64,000 nt of DNA from Mycobacterium spongiae (GTDB lineage Bacteria; Actinomycetota; Actinomycetes; Mycobacteriales; Mycobacteriaceae): NCBI RefSeq assembly GCF_018278905.1, contig NZ_CP046600.1, positions 3,286,001-3,350,000 of the forward strand, read 5' to 3'. A program made the translations under genes and the position numbers. Below, in pieces: positions 9,106 to 21,642 of the stretch (its first letter is position 1; each line of letters begins with the position of its first letter). A model generated the notes under the pieces. The model saw only the letters and a list, made by a program, of their open reading frames with translations, was not told the DNA's origin and ran no database searches.

Positions 9106-10257
9106 TCAGCGACGCATAAACGGTGGTACATCGACGTCGTCGTCGTCGCCACCGATGCTCAGTGTGGAGCCGTTGGTGTGTATTGGCACGCTCACGGCGT
9201 CAACCGGCTCGAACAACGTCGAGGTCAGTTTGCCGGCTTTCGCCGACTCGATCCTGTGTGCGCCGCCGGTCTCCGAACCAGTCTCGGAAGTGACAGGCTT
9301 GCGGCCGGGTCCGGTGGCGTCGAAACCAGCCGCAATGACGGTGACCCGCACCTCGTCGCCGAGCGAATCGTCGATGACGGTGCCGAAGATGATGTTGGCG
9401 TCCTGATGCGCGGCGTCCTGCACCAGCGAAGCTGCCTCATTGATTTCGAACAGGCCCAGGTCACTGCCGCCAGCAATGGACATCAGCACACCCTGCGCGC
9501 CCTCCATGGAGGCCTCCAGCAGCGGCGAGTTGATGGCGATCTCGGCGGCCTTGAGGGATCGGCCGTCACCACGGGCTGAGCCGATACCCATCAGCGCGGT
9601 ACCGGCGCCGGACATGATGCCCTTGACGTCGGCGAAGTCGACGTTGATCAGCCCCGGCGTGGTGATCAGGTCGGTAATGCCTTGCACGCCGTTGAGCAGC
9701 ACCTCGTCGGCACTGCGGAACGCGTCCATGAGGGATACCGCCGCATCCCCCATCTGCAGCAGCCGGTCGTTGGGAATCACGATCAGGGTGTCGCAACTCT
9801 CCCGCAGCGAGGCGATGCCGTTTTCGGCCTGGTTGCTGCGCCGCTTGCCCTCGAACGAAAACGGCCGAGTGACGACACCGACGGTGAGGGCACCTAGTTT
9901 GCGGGCGATGCTGGCGACGACGGGCGCCCCACCGGTACCGGTTCCACCGCCCTCACCGGCGGTGACGAAAACCATGTCGGCGCCGCGCAACAGCTCTTCG
10001 ATCTCGTCCTTGGCGTCCTCGGCCGCTCGGCGTCCGACCTCCGGGTCGGCGCCGGCGCCGAGCCCGCGAGTGGAATCGCGGCCGACGTCGAGCTTGACGT
10101 CGGCATCGCTCATCAACAACGCCTGCGCGTCGGTGTTGATCGCGATGAACTCCACGCCTTTGAGGCCCTGCTCGATCATCCGGTTGACGGCGTTAACACC
10201 GCCGCCACCGATACCCACAACCTTGATGACGGCCAGGTAGTTGTGCGGGGGGGTCAT
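9106..10257 (-). CDS. ftsZ: Cell division GTPase FtsZ
   Basis: A 383-residue protein, started at the second of two adjacent ATG codons ([15 protein letters not shown]); the first ATG at 10260 is equally near the GGGAGG site. The N-terminal GTPase domain has [18 protein letters not shown] and the tubulin signature [10 protein letters not shown]. The T7 loop and synergy residue lie in [16 protein letters not shown] variable linker leads to an acidic DDDDVDV cluster and the conserved tail PPFMRR, which binds SepF and FtsW. FtsZ polymerises into the Z-ring. The 190-bp gap to ftsQ indicates its own promoter(s), as known for mycobacterial ftsZ. Confidence 0.98.
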   Translation of the reverse strand: MTPPHNYLAVIKVVGIGGGGVNAVNRMIEQGLKGVEFIAINTDAQALLMSDADVKLDVGRDSTRGLGAGADPEVGRRAAEDAKDEIEELLRGADMVFVTAGEGGGTGTGGAPVVASIARKLGALTVGVVTRPFSFEGKRRSNQAENGIASLRESCDTLIVIPNDRLLQMGDAAVSLMDAFRSADEVLLNGVQGITDLITTPGLINVDFADVKGIMSGAGTALMGIGSARGDGRSLKAAEIAINSPLLEASMEGAQGVLMSIAGGSDLGLFEINEAASLVQDAAHQDANIIFGTVIDDSLGDEVRVTVIAAGFDATGPGRKPVTSETGSETGGAHRIESAKAGKLTSTLFEPVDAVSVPIHTNGSTLSIGGDDDDVDVPPFMRR

Positions 10258-10447
10258 CATTCCTCTTCCTCCCTGGTGGGGTCTCCCTGGTGGCGCTGAC
10301 GGTGTGTCTGCTTGCAAAACCCTCAACCTCAACCATAGGCTTAGAGTTATGTCAAGTAGTTCCGCGTAATCAGCACCGTATGGGTACGACGCGGGCTAAC
10401 CGGGCAGGCGCGCCGAGGCGTAGGCGGCCAATTTTGGTGACCGGTCG
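10258..10447 (-). promoter_or_regulatory. ftsQ-ftsZ intergenic region, probable ftsZ promoter
   Basis: This is the only sizeable gap inside the minus-strand cluster between ftsQ and ftsZ. On the minus strand a consensus-like TTGACA hexamer lies at 10355-10350, followed by an AT-rich stretch and two TTGAGG units (GGTTGAGGTTGAGGG). No -10 at ideal spacing is obvious. Mycobacterial ftsZ is known to have promoters of its own, so I annotate the region rather than exact elements. Confidence 0.45.
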
Positions 10448-11413
10448 CTATTTCACGGTCGGTAGGTCCGGACTGGACACGTCGTAGGTATGTCCAGGCT
10501 GGGTCAACAACGCCGCCAGCTTCTCAGCCTTTTCCTCGATGCGGTCGGCGGTCCCCCAGATCACCACCCGCCCGTCGGTCAACGTAAGGGTTATGGACGA
10601 CACCGACGGCGCTGCGACGCGGCCGACCTGGGCCGCAACCTCGGGACGCAGCGCGACCAATACCGCCAGGGCGGCCTTGGTCGTTGGGTCGTTCGGGCCC
10701 GGATTCTCGACATCCAGATAAGGCAATAACGGCGGCGGCGGGGCGGTAGCAAAGTCGACACCGTCGCGATCAAACAGATGCGGGCCGTCGGGAAAGTCCT
10801 GCACCGCCACCGCCACCCGCTCGACGATGGTGATACGCAGCACCGACGGGTATTGACGTTGCACTCGCGCGCTCGCCACCCGCCGGATCGTGGCCACCCG
10901 GTCAGCGACGTCCGCAGTGTTGATCTGCAGTAGCGGCGTTCCGGGCAGCACCTTCGCCGTCTGAAGGACCTGTTCGCGGGTCACCGCCCCGGTCCCGACG
11001 ACGACGATATCGCGGGCCGACATCGCCGGCGTGAAGTAGAGAATCAGCGCCAGTCCGACCCCAATGACGGCCAGCAGTACCGAGGCGAACAGCATCTTCA
11101 ACCCTCGGACAACGCCTCGTGCCACAGGCTTGGCGTCGGTGACGGCGCGCCCGCGGGCTCGTTTCTTGGCCGCACGACGCGCCTCCTCGATCGCGGTGGC
11201 GCGGGCCGAAGCGGCGCGGCGCTCGGCGCGTTCGCGGCGGGCGCGCCGGCGCGGTCCTTCGAATTCGGCTTGAGCCGCCGGCGTTTCGCCGTCCTGCGCC
11301 GCTGTAGCAGGTGGTTCGGTCGCCAGCGCACCGCCGCCGGATGCATCAGCCGACTGAGGCGCCTCCGATTCGGCCGCCGGTTCGGTGTGTGGGCCGTTAT
11401 CCGGCTCGCTCAC
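10448..11413 (-). CDS. ftsQ: Cell division protein FtsQ
   Basis: A 321-residue protein started at a GTG ([12 protein letters not shown]) that overlaps the murC stop by 4 bp (GTGA). The open frame extends far upstream but that part is antisense or out-of-frame with murC. Residues 1-~100 form a long cytoplasmic tail, acidic first and then very Arg-rich. A single membrane helix spans ~107-127 ([20 protein letters not shown]). The POTRA domain begins at [14 protein letters not shown], followed by the FtsQ beta domain ([14 protein letters not shown]). FtsQ bridges early and late divisome proteins. Confidence 0.95.
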   Translation of the reverse strand: MSEPDNGPHTEPAAESEAPQSADASGGGALATEPPATAAQDGETPAAQAEFEGPRRRARRERAERRAASARATAIEEARRAAKKRARGRAVTDAKPVARGVVRGLKMLFASVLLAVIGVGLALILYFTPAMSARDIVVVGTGAVTREQVLQTAKVLPGTPLLQINTADVADRVATIRRVASARVQRQYPSVLRITIVERVAVAVQDFPDGPHLFDRDGVDFATAPPPPLLPYLDVENPGPNDPTTKAALAVLVALRPEVAAQVGRVAAPSVSSITLTLTDGRVVIWGTADRIEEKAEKLAALLTQPGHTYDVSSPDLPTVK

Positions 11414-12900
11414 CGCAACACTCCCGGATGGCCGGGCGCGCTGTGGTTGGCTCGCACCCGCAAGGCGCTTACGATTTCCGGCCCGAGCAAGGTGACGTCC
11501 CCGGCGCCCATCGTGAGGATGACATCGCCCGGGCCAGCGGCCGCTGCGACCTCCGCAGCGACCGCTGAAAAATCTCTGAGGTAGTGCACTGGCACCCTGA
11601 CATGCTCGGCAATACTTGCCCCGCTGATCCCGGCGAGCGGCTGTTCGCGCGCCCCGTAGACGTCGAGCACGAAGACCTCGTCGGCCGCGCTGAGGGCGCG
11701 ACCGAAGTCGGCGGCGAAAGCCTTTGTCCGCGAATATAAGTGGGGTTGAAACACGACCAAGGAGCGGCCGCCGGCGCCCTGATCGAGAATCGTCCTGACC
11801 GCCGCCAGCGTCGCGCCGACCTCCGTCGGGTGGTGCGCATAGTCGTCGAACACGCGCACCGACGCCTGTCCAACTCCCGAGGCTCCCACCAACTCGAACC
11901 GGCGACGCACCCCCTCGAAACTGGCGAGCCCGTCGAGCACGTCCTCGGCCGCGGCACCGATCTCGATCGCCGCCAGCAGCGCGCCCAAAGCATTGAGCGC
12001 CATGTGTCGCCCCGGCACCGACAGCCGCATCGCCCGTTGGTGAGGTGGTGGAGTCAGTTCGGGAGCCAACTGAATGTGGGCGACCGCCTCGGTGCCATGT
12101 TGTTCCCATGACAACAGGGCGCCCGCCAAGGTCTCTCCGGGCACCTCAGCAGACCCGTAGCGCAGCACCCTAATTCCCAAATCGGCCGTGCGCTGGGCCA
12201 ATGCGGCCGCACCCGGGTCGTCGGTACACACGACCAGCGCACCCCCGGGAGCAAGACGTTCGACAAAAGAGTCGAAGACCCCGACGTACGCCTCGGCGCT
12301 GCCGTAGAAGTCCAGATGGTCCGACTCGATGTTGGTGACAACCACAACGTCGGGCGAGTACTCGAGCAGCGAGCCGTCGCTTTCGTCGGCTTCAGCCACG
12401 AAGCAGTCACCGCTGCCGTGATGTGCGTTGGTGCCGGCCTCCCCGAGCTCACCGCCGACTGCGAACGATGGGTCCCGCCGGCAGTGCTGCAACGCAACGA
12501 TGAGCATCGACGTCGTCGTCGTCTTGCCATGGGTCCCGGTGACCATCACGGCGGTGCGATCAACCATGAGCTTGGAAAGGACCAGCGGCCTCAGAATCAC
12601 CGGGATACCGCGCCGCCGGGCTTCCACAAGCTCGGGGTTTGTCTTGGGAATAGCGGCACGGGTCGTGATCACCGCGGTGACGCCCCCGTGAAGCAAGTCC
12701 AGCGACGACGCATCGTGTCCGATCCGGATCTTGGCGCCCCGCGCGCGGAGCGCATGGACACCACGCGACTCCTTCGCGTCTGATCCCGATACCAGCCCGC
12801 CCCGATCCAACAGGATGCGCGCGATGCCCGACATGCCTGCTCCCCCGATGCCGACCATGTGCACCCGGCGCAACTCTGGCGGCAACTGCGCGGCGTTCAC
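11410..12900 (-). CDS. murC: UDP-N-acetylmuramate--L-alanine ligase MurC
   Basis: A 496-residue protein with a GTG start overlapping the murG stop by 4 bp. The N-terminal UDP-binding Rossmann motif is [15 protein letters not shown]. The ATP-binding loop is [13 protein letters not shown], followed by [14 protein letters not shown] and [10 protein letters not shown], the MurC signature. It adds L-Ala to UDP-MurNAc, the first step of stem-peptide synthesis in the cytoplasm. Its length is typical. The operon continues directly into ftsQ. Confidence 0.98.
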   Translation of the reverse strand: MNAAQLPPELRRVHMVGIGGAGMSGIARILLDRGGLVSGSDAKESRGVHALRARGAKIRIGHDASSLDLLHGGVTAVITTRAAIPKTNPELVEARRRGIPVILRPLVLSKLMVDRTAVMVTGTHGKTTTTSMLIVALQHCRRDPSFAVGGELGEAGTNAHHGSGDCFVAEADESDGSLLEYSPDVVVVTNIESDHLDFYGSAEAYVGVFDSFVERLAPGGALVVCTDDPGAAALAQRTADLGIRVLRYGSAEVPGETLAGALLSWEQHGTEAVAHIQLAPELTPPPHQRAMRLSVPGRHMALNALGALLAAIEIGAAAEDVLDGLASFEGVRRRFELVGASGVGQASVRVFDDYAHHPTEVGATLAAVRTILDQGAGGRSLVVFQPHLYSRTKAFAADFGRALSAADEVFVLDVYGAREQPLAGISGASIAEHVRVPVHYLRDFSAVAAEVAAAAGPGDVILTMGAGDVTLLGPEIVSALRVRANHSAPGHPGVLR

Positions 12901-14105
12901 GGTCCCCCTCCGCCTGACCGTCCGCCGACGGCCGGACGCGCCTGTCTGGCGACGGCCACGGCTGCCTGGGCCACCTGGCGCGCCGCATCACGGTGTCCCA
13001 CTCGGGCGGCGGCAGCGGTCATCGCCGCCAGCCGAGCAGCGTCAGTGAGCAGCGCTACCACCTCTTGGCCCACCAGATCCGGGGACAGGGCGCCGTCGTC
13101 GACCACTATGCCGCCGCCGGCATTGACCACCGGAAGCGCGTTCAGCCGCTGCTCACCGTTGCCGATCGGCAACGGTACATAGATGGCCGGCAGACCGACG
13201 GCCGATACCTCGGCGACCGTCATCGCCCCGGAGCGGCAGATCACCATGTCCGCGGCGGCGTACGCCAAATCCATCCGGTCCAGATAGGGAACGGCGACAT
13301 ACGGCGGATCCTGGGTGCCCTGATGGTCGGCACCCGGCAGGTCGAGAACGTTCTTGGGTCCGTGGGCGTGCAGCACCGAAATGCCCGCCCCGGCCAGGGC
13401 GGCGGCCGCCCCGGCAACCGCGCGATTCAGCGAGACAGCACCCTGCGAACCACCGAACACCAACAGCACCCGGGCGTCGTCAGTGAAACCGAAGTGGGCT
13501 CGAGCTTGGGCGCGCAGGGCCGCGCGATCCAGCGCCGTGATCGCCGCGCGGACCGGTACACCGACCACCTCGGCGTGTCGCAGCCCGGAATCCGGCACCG
13601 CCGACAGCACCCGGGCGGCGGTCCGGACGCCGACCCGATTGGCCAGCCCGGCCCTGGCGTTGGCTTCGTGGATCACCACCGGGATCCGGCGGCGAAACCC
13701 GGGGATACCGCGAGCGGCGAGGTAGGCGGGCAGGGCAACATAGCCCCCGAAGCCGATGACGACGTCGGCGTCGACGCCGTCGAGCACCGCCCGAGCTTCC
13801 CGGACCGCGCGCCATACCCGCGGTGGCAATCGGGCAAGGTCGCCAGTGGGTTTGCGCGGCAGCGGTACCGGCGTGATCAGCTCGAGGCGGTAGCCGCGTT
13901 CGGGCACCAGCTTGGTCTCCAGCCCCCGGCTGGTGCCCAGCGCGGTGATCCGGATCTGCGGATCCAGACGGGTCAAGGCGTCGGCAACCGCCATTGCCGG
14001 TTCGACGTGACCCGCCGTACCACCGCCGGCAAGCACAACCGACAACGAAAAGCCGCGGCTGGTGGTCCCCAGCCCGCCGGCCGGCTGCCTGACCGAGTCG
14101 TTCAC
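12897..14105 (-). CDS. murG: UDP-GlcNAc--lipid I N-acetylglucosaminyltransferase MurG
   Basis: A 402-residue protein with a GTG start overlapping the ftsW stop. The glycine-rich loop [17 protein letters not shown] and the second loop [14 protein letters not shown] are both present, as is the UDP-GlcNAc-binding region [26 protein letters not shown]. It converts lipid I to lipid II on the inner face of the membrane. It lies between ftsW and murC in the coupled operon. Confidence 0.98.
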   Translation of the reverse strand: MNDSVRQPAGGLGTTSRGFSLSVVLAGGGTAGHVEPAMAVADALTRLDPQIRITALGTSRGLETKLVPERGYRLELITPVPLPRKPTGDLARLPPRVWRAVREARAVLDGVDADVVIGFGGYVALPAYLAARGIPGFRRRIPVVIHEANARAGLANRVGVRTAARVLSAVPDSGLRHAEVVGVPVRAAITALDRAALRAQARAHFGFTDDARVLLVFGGSQGAVSLNRAVAGAAAALAGAGISVLHAHGPKNVLDLPGADHQGTQDPPYVAVPYLDRMDLAYAAADMVICRSGAMTVAEVSAVGLPAIYVPLPIGNGEQRLNALPVVNAGGGIVVDDGALSPDLVGQEVVALLTDAARLAAMTAAAARVGHRDAARQVAQAAVAVARQARPAVGGRSGGGGP

Positions 14106-15832
14106 CCGTAACGCTGACCTTCCAATACGCGAGCGCGTCGTGTAGGACGCTGGCCGCCGTGGCGCTGACCAGCTCTATGATGCTCCCCTGCACGGGGTTG
14201 GTGCGCCCACCCCGGCGATGCGGCGGCTCCCCCAGATCGGCGGGTTCGCCGACCAGCGGTCGAGGGTAAGGCAGGTCGCTGACGCCTGTCCACCTGCGCC
14301 GTCCGGTGGGCAACCTTGTCCCTCGAGGCCTTCCTGGGAGGAGGTTGCTTGGGTTGTTTGGGTTGTTTGGCTTGCTTGGATTGCTTGGCCCGTGGCGGGC
14401 GGGCGCGCTGACGATCTCGAAGCGCCTCGGATCGAGGCGGCAGATACGGCTCGGGCAGGGGCAGCCGCAGTAGCCGATTCACCCTGTCGTCGCGGCCGGC
14501 CCGAAGCGCGGCCACCGCCTCCGGTTCGTGGCGTGCCGCATTGGCCATCATGCCTATCAGCGACAGTGTTGCAGCCGACGAGGTTCCCCCAGCAGAGATC
14601 AGCGGCAGCTGCAGCCCGGTGACCGGCAGCAGCCCGATCACATAGCCGATGTTGATGAATGCCTGGCCGAGCACCCACAGGGTCGTGGTGGCGGTCAGCA
14701 GCCGCAGGAACGGATCGGCAGACCGACGTGCGATGCGCATGCCGGTATAGGCAAACAACCCGAACAGCCCGAGCAGCCCGAACGCCCCGATAAGCCCCAG
14801 CTCCTCGCCAATGATCGCGAAGATGAAGTCGTTGTGGGCGTTGGGCAGATAGTTCCACTTAGCCGATCCCTGGCCGAGGCCGTCGCCGAAGATGCCTCCC
14901 TGGGCCAACGCGAACTTTGCCTGGCGAGCCTGGTACCCCGCGTCCTGGGGATCATTTTCCGGATTCAGCCAGGACCGCACGCGCGCGGATCGATACCCCG
15001 CGGACACGGCAAGAATTGCGGCCGAAACCACGACCGCAGCCAGCGAGCTCATGAAAACGCGTAGCGGCAGTCCGGCGTACCACAGCAAGCCCAGCAGGAT
15101 GATGCCCATCGACACCGTCTGTCCGAGGTCGGGCTGTGCCACGATCAATGCGAGTGCGATCACTGCGGCCGGCACGAGCGGAATCAGCATCTCGCGCAGC
15201 GACGCCCGCTCCATCCGCCGAGCGGCCAGCAGATGTGCACCCCAGACCGCGAACGCGATCTTGGTCAGCTCAGAAGGCTGCATCGACAAGCCGGCCACGA
15301 CGAACCACCCGCGAGAACCGTTGGCTTCGTTGCCGATGCCAGGAACAAGAACCAGCACCAACAACACGATGGTCACCGCGAAGCCGAAGAACGCGATACG
15401 CCGCATGAAGCGCACTGACATCCGCAACGAAACATAGCCAGCGACAAGACCCACGATCGTCCACAGCACCTGCTTGCCGAAAATCAACCACGCCGATCCG
15501 TCGTCGCCATAGGACTGCACCCCCGAGGCCGACAGGACCATGATCAGACCCAGCGTCGTCAGTAATGCGCCGACGGCGATGACGAGGTGAAACGAGGTCA
15601 TCGGCCGCCCTAGCCAGGCACCGAACCTGGTGCGCGCACCCGCATCCTGGGCTTTCGCAGCACGAGGCTGAGCAGTTCCGCCCGCGGGGGCGGTATCCGG
15701 CGACCCGGCCGCTTCCCCCGTCGCGGCATGCTCGGTCCCCGCCAGAGTCGCGTCGGCGCCCTCGGAGGTCTTGTCTTTGCCGCCTTTGCCGCCTTTGCCC
15801 CGGCGCAGCAACCGGGCCATCGCGTTACCCAC
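14102..15832 (-). CDS. ftsW: Septal peptidoglycan glycosyltransferase FtsW (SEDS family)
   Basis: A 576-residue protein, longer than the ~524 residues I recall for M. tuberculosis; start GTG, with an in-frame ATG four codons later. An extended N-terminal cytoplasmic segment precedes about ten membrane helices starting near [23 protein letters not shown] motifs include [20 protein letters not shown], containing the catalytic-region Asp, and [17 protein letters not shown]. The C-terminal cytoplasmic tail is Arg/Lys-rich with a KQ(S/A/P) triplet run encoded by a 9-bp microrepeat (~14345-14389). FtsW polymerises lipid II with its partner PbpB; its basic tail is reported to contact the acidic FtsZ tail. 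Confidence 0.96.
   Translation of the reverse strand: MGNAMARLLRRGKGGKGGKDKTSEGADATLAGTEHAATGEAAGSPDTAPAGGTAQPRAAKAQDAGARTRFGAWLGRPMTSFHLVIAVGALLTTLGLIMVLSASGVQSYGDDGSAWLIFGKQVLWTIVGLVAGYVSLRMSVRFMRRIAFFGFAVTIVLLVLVLVPGIGNEANGSRGWFVVAGLSMQPSELTKIAFAVWGAHLLAARRMERASLREMLIPLVPAAVIALALIVAQPDLGQTVSMGIILLGLLWYAGLPLRVFMSSLAAVVVSAAILAVSAGYRSARVRSWLNPENDPQDAGYQARQAKFALAQGGIFGDGLGQGSAKWNYLPNAHNDFIFAIIGEELGLIGAFGLLGLFGLFAYTGMRIARRSADPFLRLLTATTTLWVLGQAFINIGYVIGLLPVTGLQLPLISAGGTSSAATLSLIGMMANAARHEPEAVAALRAGRDDRVNRLLRLPLPEPYLPPRSEALRDRQRARPPRAKQSKQAKQPKQPKQPPPRKASRDKVAHRTAQVDRRQRPALPSTAGRRTRRSGGAAASPGWAHQPRAGEHHRAGQRHGGQRPTRRARVLEGQRYG
14345..14389 (-). repeat. 9-bp microrepeat inside ftsW encoding KQ(S/A/P) triplets
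   Basis: On the plus strand this reads as about five degenerate copies of a 9-bp unit of the type GGGTTGTTT or GGCTTGCTT. Because 9 is a multiple of 3, copy-number change keeps the frame. It encodes the [17 protein letters not shown] stretch in the cytoplasmic C-tail of FtsW. Confidence 0.8.
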
Positions 15833-15838
15833 GCTCGC

Positions 15839-17299
15839 CTACCGGACCGTGGCGCGCACGGCAGCCGCAAACGCGTCGCCTCGGTCGGCGTAGCCGCTGA
15901 ACTGGTCGAATGACGCGCCCGCCGGCGCCAGCAGCACGGTGTCACCGGGTTTGGCCAGGCCGTTGGCCGCGGCGACCGCGGCCGTCATCACGCGAGTACC
16001 CACGTTCTCGTCGGCACTATCAACTTTTGTCACAGAAGCAACAGAAACATCAGCCGTCGCACACATATCAGCATCCTCGCCTGTCACAACCTGGACGACG
16101 GGTACATCAGGCGCGTGTCGTGATAACGCCTCGGCAACCTGTGCTCGATCGCGGCCGATCAGCACCGCACCTACCAACCGGGATGCGATTCGGGCGACCT
16201 CTGCGTCCACAGATGCGCCTTTGAGCAGGCCGCCGGCCACCCAGACCACCCGCGGATACGCCAGCACGGAAGCCTGGGCAGCATGCGGGTTTGTCGCCTT
16301 GGAGTCGTCCACGTACCGAATGCCGTCCGCGACGGCAACCACCTCGGCACGATGCCGACCCAACTGGAATGATGTAACGGCATCCGCGATCGCCGCGGCG
16401 GGCACCCCAACGGAGCGAGCCAAGGCCGATGCGCCCAAAGTATTAAGCACCCCCACGGGTCCCGGCACTGGAATCGCCGCAACCGGCAGCAGCATCAAGT
16501 CGGGGGCAAACGCGCGGTCAATCAGGTGGCCGTCGCGCACACCCAGCTCCCCCACTGCCGGCTCGCCGAGCCGGAATCCCACCCGCACCTGGGCCGGCGC
16601 GCTGCCGAGCAGCCCGGCCGCCAGGGCATTGTCCAGCCCAACCACAGCCACCCGCCCGGTCAACACCTGGGCCTTGGCCGCCGCGTATGCGGCCATCGTC
16701 GAATGCCAGTCCAAATGGTCTTCGGCGATGTTGAGTACCACGCCGGCTTCAGGCCGCAACGACGGCGCCCAATACAGCTGAAAACTGGACAACTCGACGG
16801 CGAGCACATCGGCAGGCTCGTCCAGCGCCTCCAGCACCGGGCTGCCGATGTTGCCACACAAGACGCTGCGCCGGCCCCCGGAGGTCAGCATGGCGTGCAG
16901 CATCGACGTCGTCGTGGTCTTGCCGTTGGTGCCGGTGACAGCCAGCCAGCGACGCGGCGGCCCGTAGCAGCCCGCGGCGTCGAGCCGCCAGGCCAGTTCC
17001 ACGTCTCCCCAGATCGGCACCCCCGCCGCCGCGGCTGCGGCCAGCACCGGCGTCGTAGGTTGGAAACCGGGACTGGTGACCACCAGTGCATACCTGGCTA
17101 TCTGTTGCACCGCCTGGCGCGGACTCATGGTCTCCAGGCCGCTTTCGGCGTGCGGGCGCAGCATGTCCGGGTCGTCGTCACACACCGTTGCCGTCGCGCC
17201 GAACCGGGCCAGGGCCGCGGCAACCGCGCGTCCAGTCACCCGGCCGCCGGCAACCAGGACGGGTGCGCCGGGCACCAGGGGATCAAGAACGTCAGGCAC
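15839..17299 (-). CDS. murD: UDP-N-acetylmuramoyl-L-alanine--D-glutamate ligase MurD
   Basis: A 486-residue protein. I chose the GTG at 17299 ([11 protein letters not shown]), which overlaps the mraY stop by 8 bp; the open frame starts 16 codons earlier inside mraY. The ATP loop is [13 protein letters not shown], with [21 protein letters not shown] and [13 protein letters not shown] as Mur-ligase signatures. It adds D-Glu to UDP-MurNAc-L-Ala. The chosen length equals that of the M. tuberculosis enzyme as I recall it. Confidence 0.97.
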   Translation of the reverse strand: MPDVLDPLVPGAPVLVAGGRVTGRAVAAALARFGATATVCDDDPDMLRPHAESGLETMSPRQAVQQIARYALVVTSPGFQPTTPVLAAAAAAGVPIWGDVELAWRLDAAGCYGPPRRWLAVTGTNGKTTTTSMLHAMLTSGGRRSVLCGNIGSPVLEALDEPADVLAVELSSFQLYWAPSLRPEAGVVLNIAEDHLDWHSTMAAYAAAKAQVLTGRVAVVGLDNALAAGLLGSAPAQVRVGFRLGEPAVGELGVRDGHLIDRAFAPDLMLLPVAAIPVPGPVGVLNTLGASALARSVGVPAAAIADAVTSFQLGRHRAEVVAVADGIRYVDDSKATNPHAAQASVLAYPRVVWVAGGLLKGASVDAEVARIASRLVGAVLIGRDRAQVAEALSRHAPDVPVVQVVTGEDADMCATADVSVASVTKVDSADENVGTRVMTAAVAAANGLAKPGDTVLLAPAGASFDQFSGYADRGDAFAAAVRATVR

Positions 17300-18371
17300 C
17301 GACTGCGGCCAGCCACTCGCTGTAGAACAGGGCCACACCCAGGCCACAGGTGATCGCGGTGAGAAGCCAGAACCGGATGATCACCGTGGTTTCGGCCCAG
17401 CCGAGCAACTCGAAGTGATGGTGGAACGGGGCCATGCGAAATACCCGGCGACCGGTGGTACGAAAGGCGAGGATCTGCAGCACGACCGAGGTGATTTCGG
17501 CGACAAACAACGCACCCAGCACTACGGCAAGTATCTCGGTGCGGCTGGTCACCGACAACCCCGCGATAATGCCGCCCAGCGCCAGTGACCCGGTATCACC
17601 CATGAAGATCTTGGCTGGTGCCGCATTCCACCACAAGAAGCCGATGCAAGCGCCGGCAGTCGCGGCCGCGACGAGCGCAAGGTCGAGCGGATCGCGCACG
17701 TTATAGCAGCCCAGCCCAGGCGCGGACACGCAGGCGTTGCGGTACTGCCAGAAGGTAATCAGGACGTACGCACCGGTGACCATAGCCATGCAACCCGCCG
17801 CGAGGCCGTCCAGACCGTCGGTGAAGTTGACCGCGTTCGACCACGCGCTGACCACGACCGTGCAGAACAGCACGAACAGCGCCGGCGCCAACGTGACGGT
17901 GGCGATCCCCCGCACATAGGACAAGTCCGCGGTACCGGGTGTCAGGCCCGCGGCATTGCGGAACTGCAGCACCAGCACTGCGAACAAGACCGCGGAGGTG
18001 ATCTGTCCGAGGGTCTTAGCCGTCTTGTTCAAACCGAGATTGCGCGACCTGCGGATCTTGATCAGATCATCGAAAAATCCGACCACCCCCAACGCGGTGG
18101 CCAGTCCCAGCACCAACAGCCCCGATGCGGATATGCCTTCGCCGTCGAAGGCCAACCCGGCTAGATGGGTACCCAGATAACCCGCCCAGATACCCGCCAG
18201 AATCGCCACCCCGCCCATCGACGGTGTGCCGCGTTTGGTCTGGTGGCTGGGCGGGCCGTCTTCGCGGATCTGGTGGCCGAATCCCTGCTTGGTGAAGGCC
18301 CGGATCAGCGCCGGAGTCAGCAGGATCGACACCATTACCGCGACGGCAACAGCGATGAGAATCTGCCTCAT
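17292..18371 (-). CDS. mraY: Phospho-MurNAc-pentapeptide translocase MraY
   Basis: A 359-residue polytopic membrane protein (about ten helices) with an ATG start overlapping the murF stop (ATGA). Catalytic motifs are visible: [19 protein letters not shown] with the Asp pair, [23 protein letters not shown] and [11 protein letters not shown]. It transfers phospho-MurNAc-pentapeptide to decaprenyl phosphate to make lipid I. Its length is typical for the mycobacterial enzyme. Confidence 0.98.
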   Translation of the reverse strand: MRQILIAVAVAVMVSILLTPALIRAFTKQGFGHQIREDGPPSHQTKRGTPSMGGVAILAGIWAGYLGTHLAGLAFDGEGISASGLLVLGLATALGVVGFFDDLIKIRRSRNLGLNKTAKTLGQITSAVLFAVLVLQFRNAAGLTPGTADLSYVRGIATVTLAPALFVLFCTVVVSAWSNAVNFTDGLDGLAAGCMAMVTGAYVLITFWQYRNACVSAPGLGCYNVRDPLDLALVAAATAGACIGFLWWNAAPAKIFMGDTGSLALGGIIAGLSVTSRTEILAVVLGALFVAEITSVVLQILAFRTTGRRVFRMAPFHHHFELLGWAETTVIIRFWLLTAITCGLGVALFYSEWLAAVGA

Positions 18372-19936
18372 GGGCGCGTACTCCCACCCGCGGATACCAG
18401 TGCGTCGGCCACCGCGCCCAGCCCCGCCGAGTTCGATGCCTTCACCAAGATCACATCCCCGGGCTGCACCTCCGCTCGCAGCAGTGCCAGAGCGGCATCA
18501 CCATCGGCCACGTCGACAACCCCCCGGTCAACTGGGCCAGCCCACCCAGATTGAATGTCGGTTCCGGTCCCCCAGGAACCCTCCATCACGGCTCCGTGGT
18601 GCATGGCGCTGATCGACCTCCCGCTTCCCACGACAACCAGTCGAGACACATCTAAGCGCACCGCGAGCCGACCGATGCGGTCATGCTCGGCAATCGCGTC
18701 GTCGCCGAGCTCGGCCATCTCGCCGAGCACCGCCCAGCTACGACGATTCTTGGCGGGACCAGCCCCGCCCCGGGCTATCCAGGCCAGGGCCTGCAGTCCG
18801 GCCCGCATCGAATCGGGATTGGCGTTGTAGGCATCATCGATCACCGTCACCCCATCGTCGCGGGTGGTCACCTGCATCCGGTGCCGCGACACGGGCCCCG
18901 TTCCGCCAAGCGCGACTGCCGCCTGCGCGAGGCTGGCCCCGCATTCGAGCGCTACCGCTGCCGCGCACAACGCGTTGGCGACCTGGTGATCGCCGTAGAC
19001 CCCGAGTCGCACCTCCGCGGCGTTCTCACCGGCGTGCATCGTGAACCGGGGCCTGGCCAGCTCATCCAGGGTCACCGGACCGGCCCACACGTCGGGAACC
19101 TCGGAGGAACTGGATTCGGCTCGGCTTGCTCGACTGACCCGAACCACGTTGGCCGCGGTTGCCTCGGCCATCGCCGCGACCACCGGATCATCGACGTTGA
19201 GTATGACCGCCCCGGATTCCGGAACAGACTGCGGCAGTTCGGCTTTGGTTTGCGCGATAGCCTCGCGAGAGCCGAACTCACCCAGATGGGCGGTGCCGAC
19301 ATTGAGGACCACTCCTACCGCCGGGGGTGCAATCTCGGCCAACGCGGCGATATTTCCGAGGTGGCGTGCCGACATCTCCAGAATCAGGTAGTCGGTGCGC
19401 CGTGTCGCGCGTAACACCGTCCAGGGATGACCGAGCTCGTTGTTGAAGGATCCGGGCGGGGCCACCACCTCGCCCAACGGAGCCAGCACCGCGGCCACCA
19501 GATCCTTGGTCGACGTCTTACCCGACGAACCGGTGATTCCCACGATGGTCAGCCCAGCTGCCACGAGCTCGGCTGCCACCGCCTTCGCCAGTTTGCCCAG
19601 GGCGGCCAGCACCGCGACGCCCGAACCGTCGTGGTCATGCTCGAGGACCGCGGCACGACCGTCGCGCGCGGCCAACGGTGGGACCACGATGGCCGGGACA
19701 CCGACTGGCCGGGCTGCCAGCACCGCCACCGCGCCGGCAGCCATCGCCGCCTTCGCGTAGTCGTGACCGTCGGCGCGGGCACCGGGAAGCGCAAGAAACA
19801 GCCCACCCGGGCCGATGGACCGCGAGTCGAATTCGACCGTCCCCGTGACGCGGAGCTGGGCGGCGTCCTCCGGACCGATATCGGCCAGCTGGCCGCCGAC
19901 GATGTCGGCAATCTGGGCCACGGTGAGATCGATCAT
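18368..19936 (-). CDS. murF: UDP-MurNAc-tripeptide--D-Ala-D-Ala ligase MurF
   Basis: A 522-residue protein with an ATG start overlapping the murE stop (ATGA). The ATP-binding loop is [15 protein letters not shown]. Also present are [26 protein letters not shown] and [15 protein letters not shown], the MurF signature. It adds D-Ala-D-Ala to complete the pentapeptide. Coupled by overlaps to murE upstream and mraY downstream. Confidence 0.98.
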   Translation of the reverse strand: MIDLTVAQIADIVGGQLADIGPEDAAQLRVTGTVEFDSRSIGPGGLFLALPGARADGHDYAKAAMAAGAVAVLAARPVGVPAIVVPPLAARDGRAAVLEHDHDGSGVAVLAALGKLAKAVAAELVAAGLTIVGITGSSGKTSTKDLVAAVLAPLGEVVAPPGSFNNELGHPWTVLRATRRTDYLILEMSARHLGNIAALAEIAPPAVGVVLNVGTAHLGEFGSREAIAQTKAELPQSVPESGAVILNVDDPVVAAMAEATAANVVRVSRASRAESSSSEVPDVWAGPVTLDELARPRFTMHAGENAAEVRLGVYGDHQVANALCAAAVALECGASLAQAAVALGGTGPVSRHRMQVTTRDDGVTVIDDAYNANPDSMRAGLQALAWIARGGAGPAKNRRSWAVLGEMAELGDDAIAEHDRIGRLAVRLDVSRLVVVGSGRSISAMHHGAVMEGSWGTGTDIQSGWAGPVDRGVVDVADGDAALALLRAEVQPGDVILVKASNSAGLGAVADALVSAGGSTRP

Positions 19937-21555
19937 GCCCGGGCCTGCCCCGGTGCCTGGGGCCGTTGGGCCTCGAGCGCCGCCAACGCCTCAGCCAGCT
20001 CCACCCGGTCGTCGAACGGACGGACATGTCCGCCACTGCGCTGACCTGTTTCATGGCCCTTTCCGGCGATCAGCACCACATCGCCAGGGCGCGCCCAGGC
20101 CACCGCGTGCCGGATGGCGGCCCCCCGGTCAGCGATCTCGACCACCTGGGCCGTCGCGCTAGCCTCAGCAGCGCCGCCGAGGATCTCGCCGCGAATCGCC
20201 GCGGGATCCTCGCTACGCGGGTTGTCGTCGGTGATGACGACCAGGTCGGCCAGTTCGGCAGCGATCTTGCCCATCGGCCCCCGCTTTCCCGGGTCCCGAT
20301 CTCCGCCGGCCCCGAAGACCACCGCGAGCCGGCGGTCACGGTGTCGCAGGGTGGTCAGCACCGCGCGCAATGCCCCGGGCTTGTGGGCATAGTCGACCAG
20401 CGCCAGAAAATCCTGTCCGCGATCGATCTGCTCCAGTCGGCCGGGCACCCGGATTTCAGCCAGGCCCGGCGCTGCCTGCTCCGGCGAGACCCCGACCGCG
20501 TCGAGAATAGCCAGTGCAACAACGCAATTGGCGATGTTGTAGCTGCCGGGTAGCCGAATGACGACCGGGTGCCGCGCACCCGCGGGATCGATCACGGTGA
20601 ATTGCTGGCCGCCGGCGCCCATCGGGGCCACGTCCACGGCGCGCCACTGCGCGGGTTGATCTGTGGCGCTGACGGTGATCGCGTCGCCGGCCAGGGCAGC
20701 CATCGCCCGCCCGGCCTCGTCGTCGACACACACCACGACCGTTGAGGCCCGCAGCGGCGAATCAGGATCGAAGAGCAATGCCTTCGCGGCGAAATAGTCG
20801 GCCATGCTGGGGTGAAAATCGAGGTGGTCGCGCGACAGGTTGGTGAATCCGCCGACCGCGAACCGGGTACCGTCCACCCGGCCCAGTGTCAGGGCGTGAC
20901 TGGACACCTCCATGACCACGGTGTCCACGCCACGCTGGACCATCCCCGCGAGCATTGCTTGCAGCGCAGGCGCCTCCGGGGTGGTGAGGGCACTGGGAGT
21001 GTCAGCGCCATCGGTGCGGATCCCGATGGTGCCGATGAGCCCGGCGCGACGCCCGCCAGCCCGTAGACCGGCTTCGACCAGGTACGTCGTGGTGGTCTTG
21101 CCCGATGTTCCGGTGATCCCGACAACCGTCAGCTGGTCTGACGGATGACCATAGACGGTGTCCGCCAGGCTACCGAGCACCTCGCGGGGTGCTGGATGCA
21201 CGAGAATCGGCACCCCGTGATGCGCAGGGGCAGCCATCTCGGTGACCCCAGAGGCGTCGGTCAGCACCGCGACGGCGCCACGTTCGATGGCGTCACCGAC
21301 ATATCGTGCACCGTGGGTCGTCGAACCGGACAGGGCCGCAAACAGGTCACCGGGCCGCACGTCCTGAGAACGCAACGTCACGCCGGTGACCAACACGTCG
21401 GGGACGGTGGCCGGGTGGTGGGGAACCTCGGCCAGGATTGCGCCGACCTGAGCCGCAAGGGCGGGCAGGCGTTCGCCCACGCCAATGCTGGGACTCGGAC
21501 CGGGACACGAATTGGGGTTGAACCCCATTGGCGCTGACTCCACCTCTTTCACCAC
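19933..21555 (-). CDS. murE: UDP-MurNAc-L-Ala-D-Glu--meso-diaminopimelate ligase MurE
   Basis: A 540-residue protein. The start is uncertain: tandem GTG codons at 21555/21552 follow GGCGGAGG, and another GTG (VESAPM) is 4 codons in. The ATP loop is [15 protein letters not shown]. The N-terminal domain has [18 protein letters not shown]. The diaminopimelate-specific DNPR motif is present ([13 protein letters not shown]). It adds meso-DAP, consistent with mycobacterial peptidoglycan. The 218-bp gap upstream to pbpB has no gene. In M. tuberculosis the Rv2159c-Rv2162c genes lie between them. Confidence 0.97.
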   Translation of the reverse strand: MVKEVESAPMGFNPNSCPGPSPSIGVGERLPALAAQVGAILAEVPHHPATVPDVLVTGVTLRSQDVRPGDLFAALSGSTTHGARYVGDAIERGAVAVLTDASGVTEMAAPAHHGVPILVHPAPREVLGSLADTVYGHPSDQLTVVGITGTSGKTTTTYLVEAGLRAGGRRAGLIGTIGIRTDGADTPSALTTPEAPALQAMLAGMVQRGVDTVVMEVSSHALTLGRVDGTRFAVGGFTNLSRDHLDFHPSMADYFAAKALLFDPDSPLRASTVVVCVDDEAGRAMAALAGDAITVSATDQPAQWRAVDVAPMGAGGQQFTVIDPAGARHPVVIRLPGSYNIANCVVALAILDAVGVSPEQAAPGLAEIRVPGRLEQIDRGQDFLALVDYAHKPGALRAVLTTLRHRDRRLAVVFGAGGDRDPGKRGPMGKIAAELADLVVITDDNPRSEDPAAIRGEILGGAAEASATAQVVEIADRGAAIRHAVAWARPGDVVLIAGKGHETGQRSGGHVRPFDDRVELAEALAALEAQRPQAPGQARA

Positions 21556-21628
21556 CTCCGCCCGACGCTGTGTGCTGCCAAAGATCAGCGATGATCGGCC
21601 ATGACACCCTACCTAGACACACCGAGTC

Positions 21629-21642
21629 CCGGAGCGCTCCGG
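21629..21642. repeat. 14-bp perfect palindrome in murE-pbpB gap
   Basis: CCGGAGCGCTCCGG is a perfect palindrome in the 218-bp gap between the pbpB stop and the murE start. It lacks a T-run, so I do not call it a terminator. It could be a protein site or an RNA structure. The rest of the gap shows nothing else. Confidence 0.5.

Noticed and set aside
10448..12109. 553-codon open frame as full-length FtsQ
   Set aside because: Only the part from the GTG at 11413 matches FtsQ; the rest is an out-of-frame reading of murC.
14175..14858. 227-codon open frame as a truncated or frameshifted second protein in ftsW
   Set aside because: The ftsW frame is intact to a C-terminus ending LEGQRYG, like the M. 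tuberculosis protein; the other frame is a shadow.
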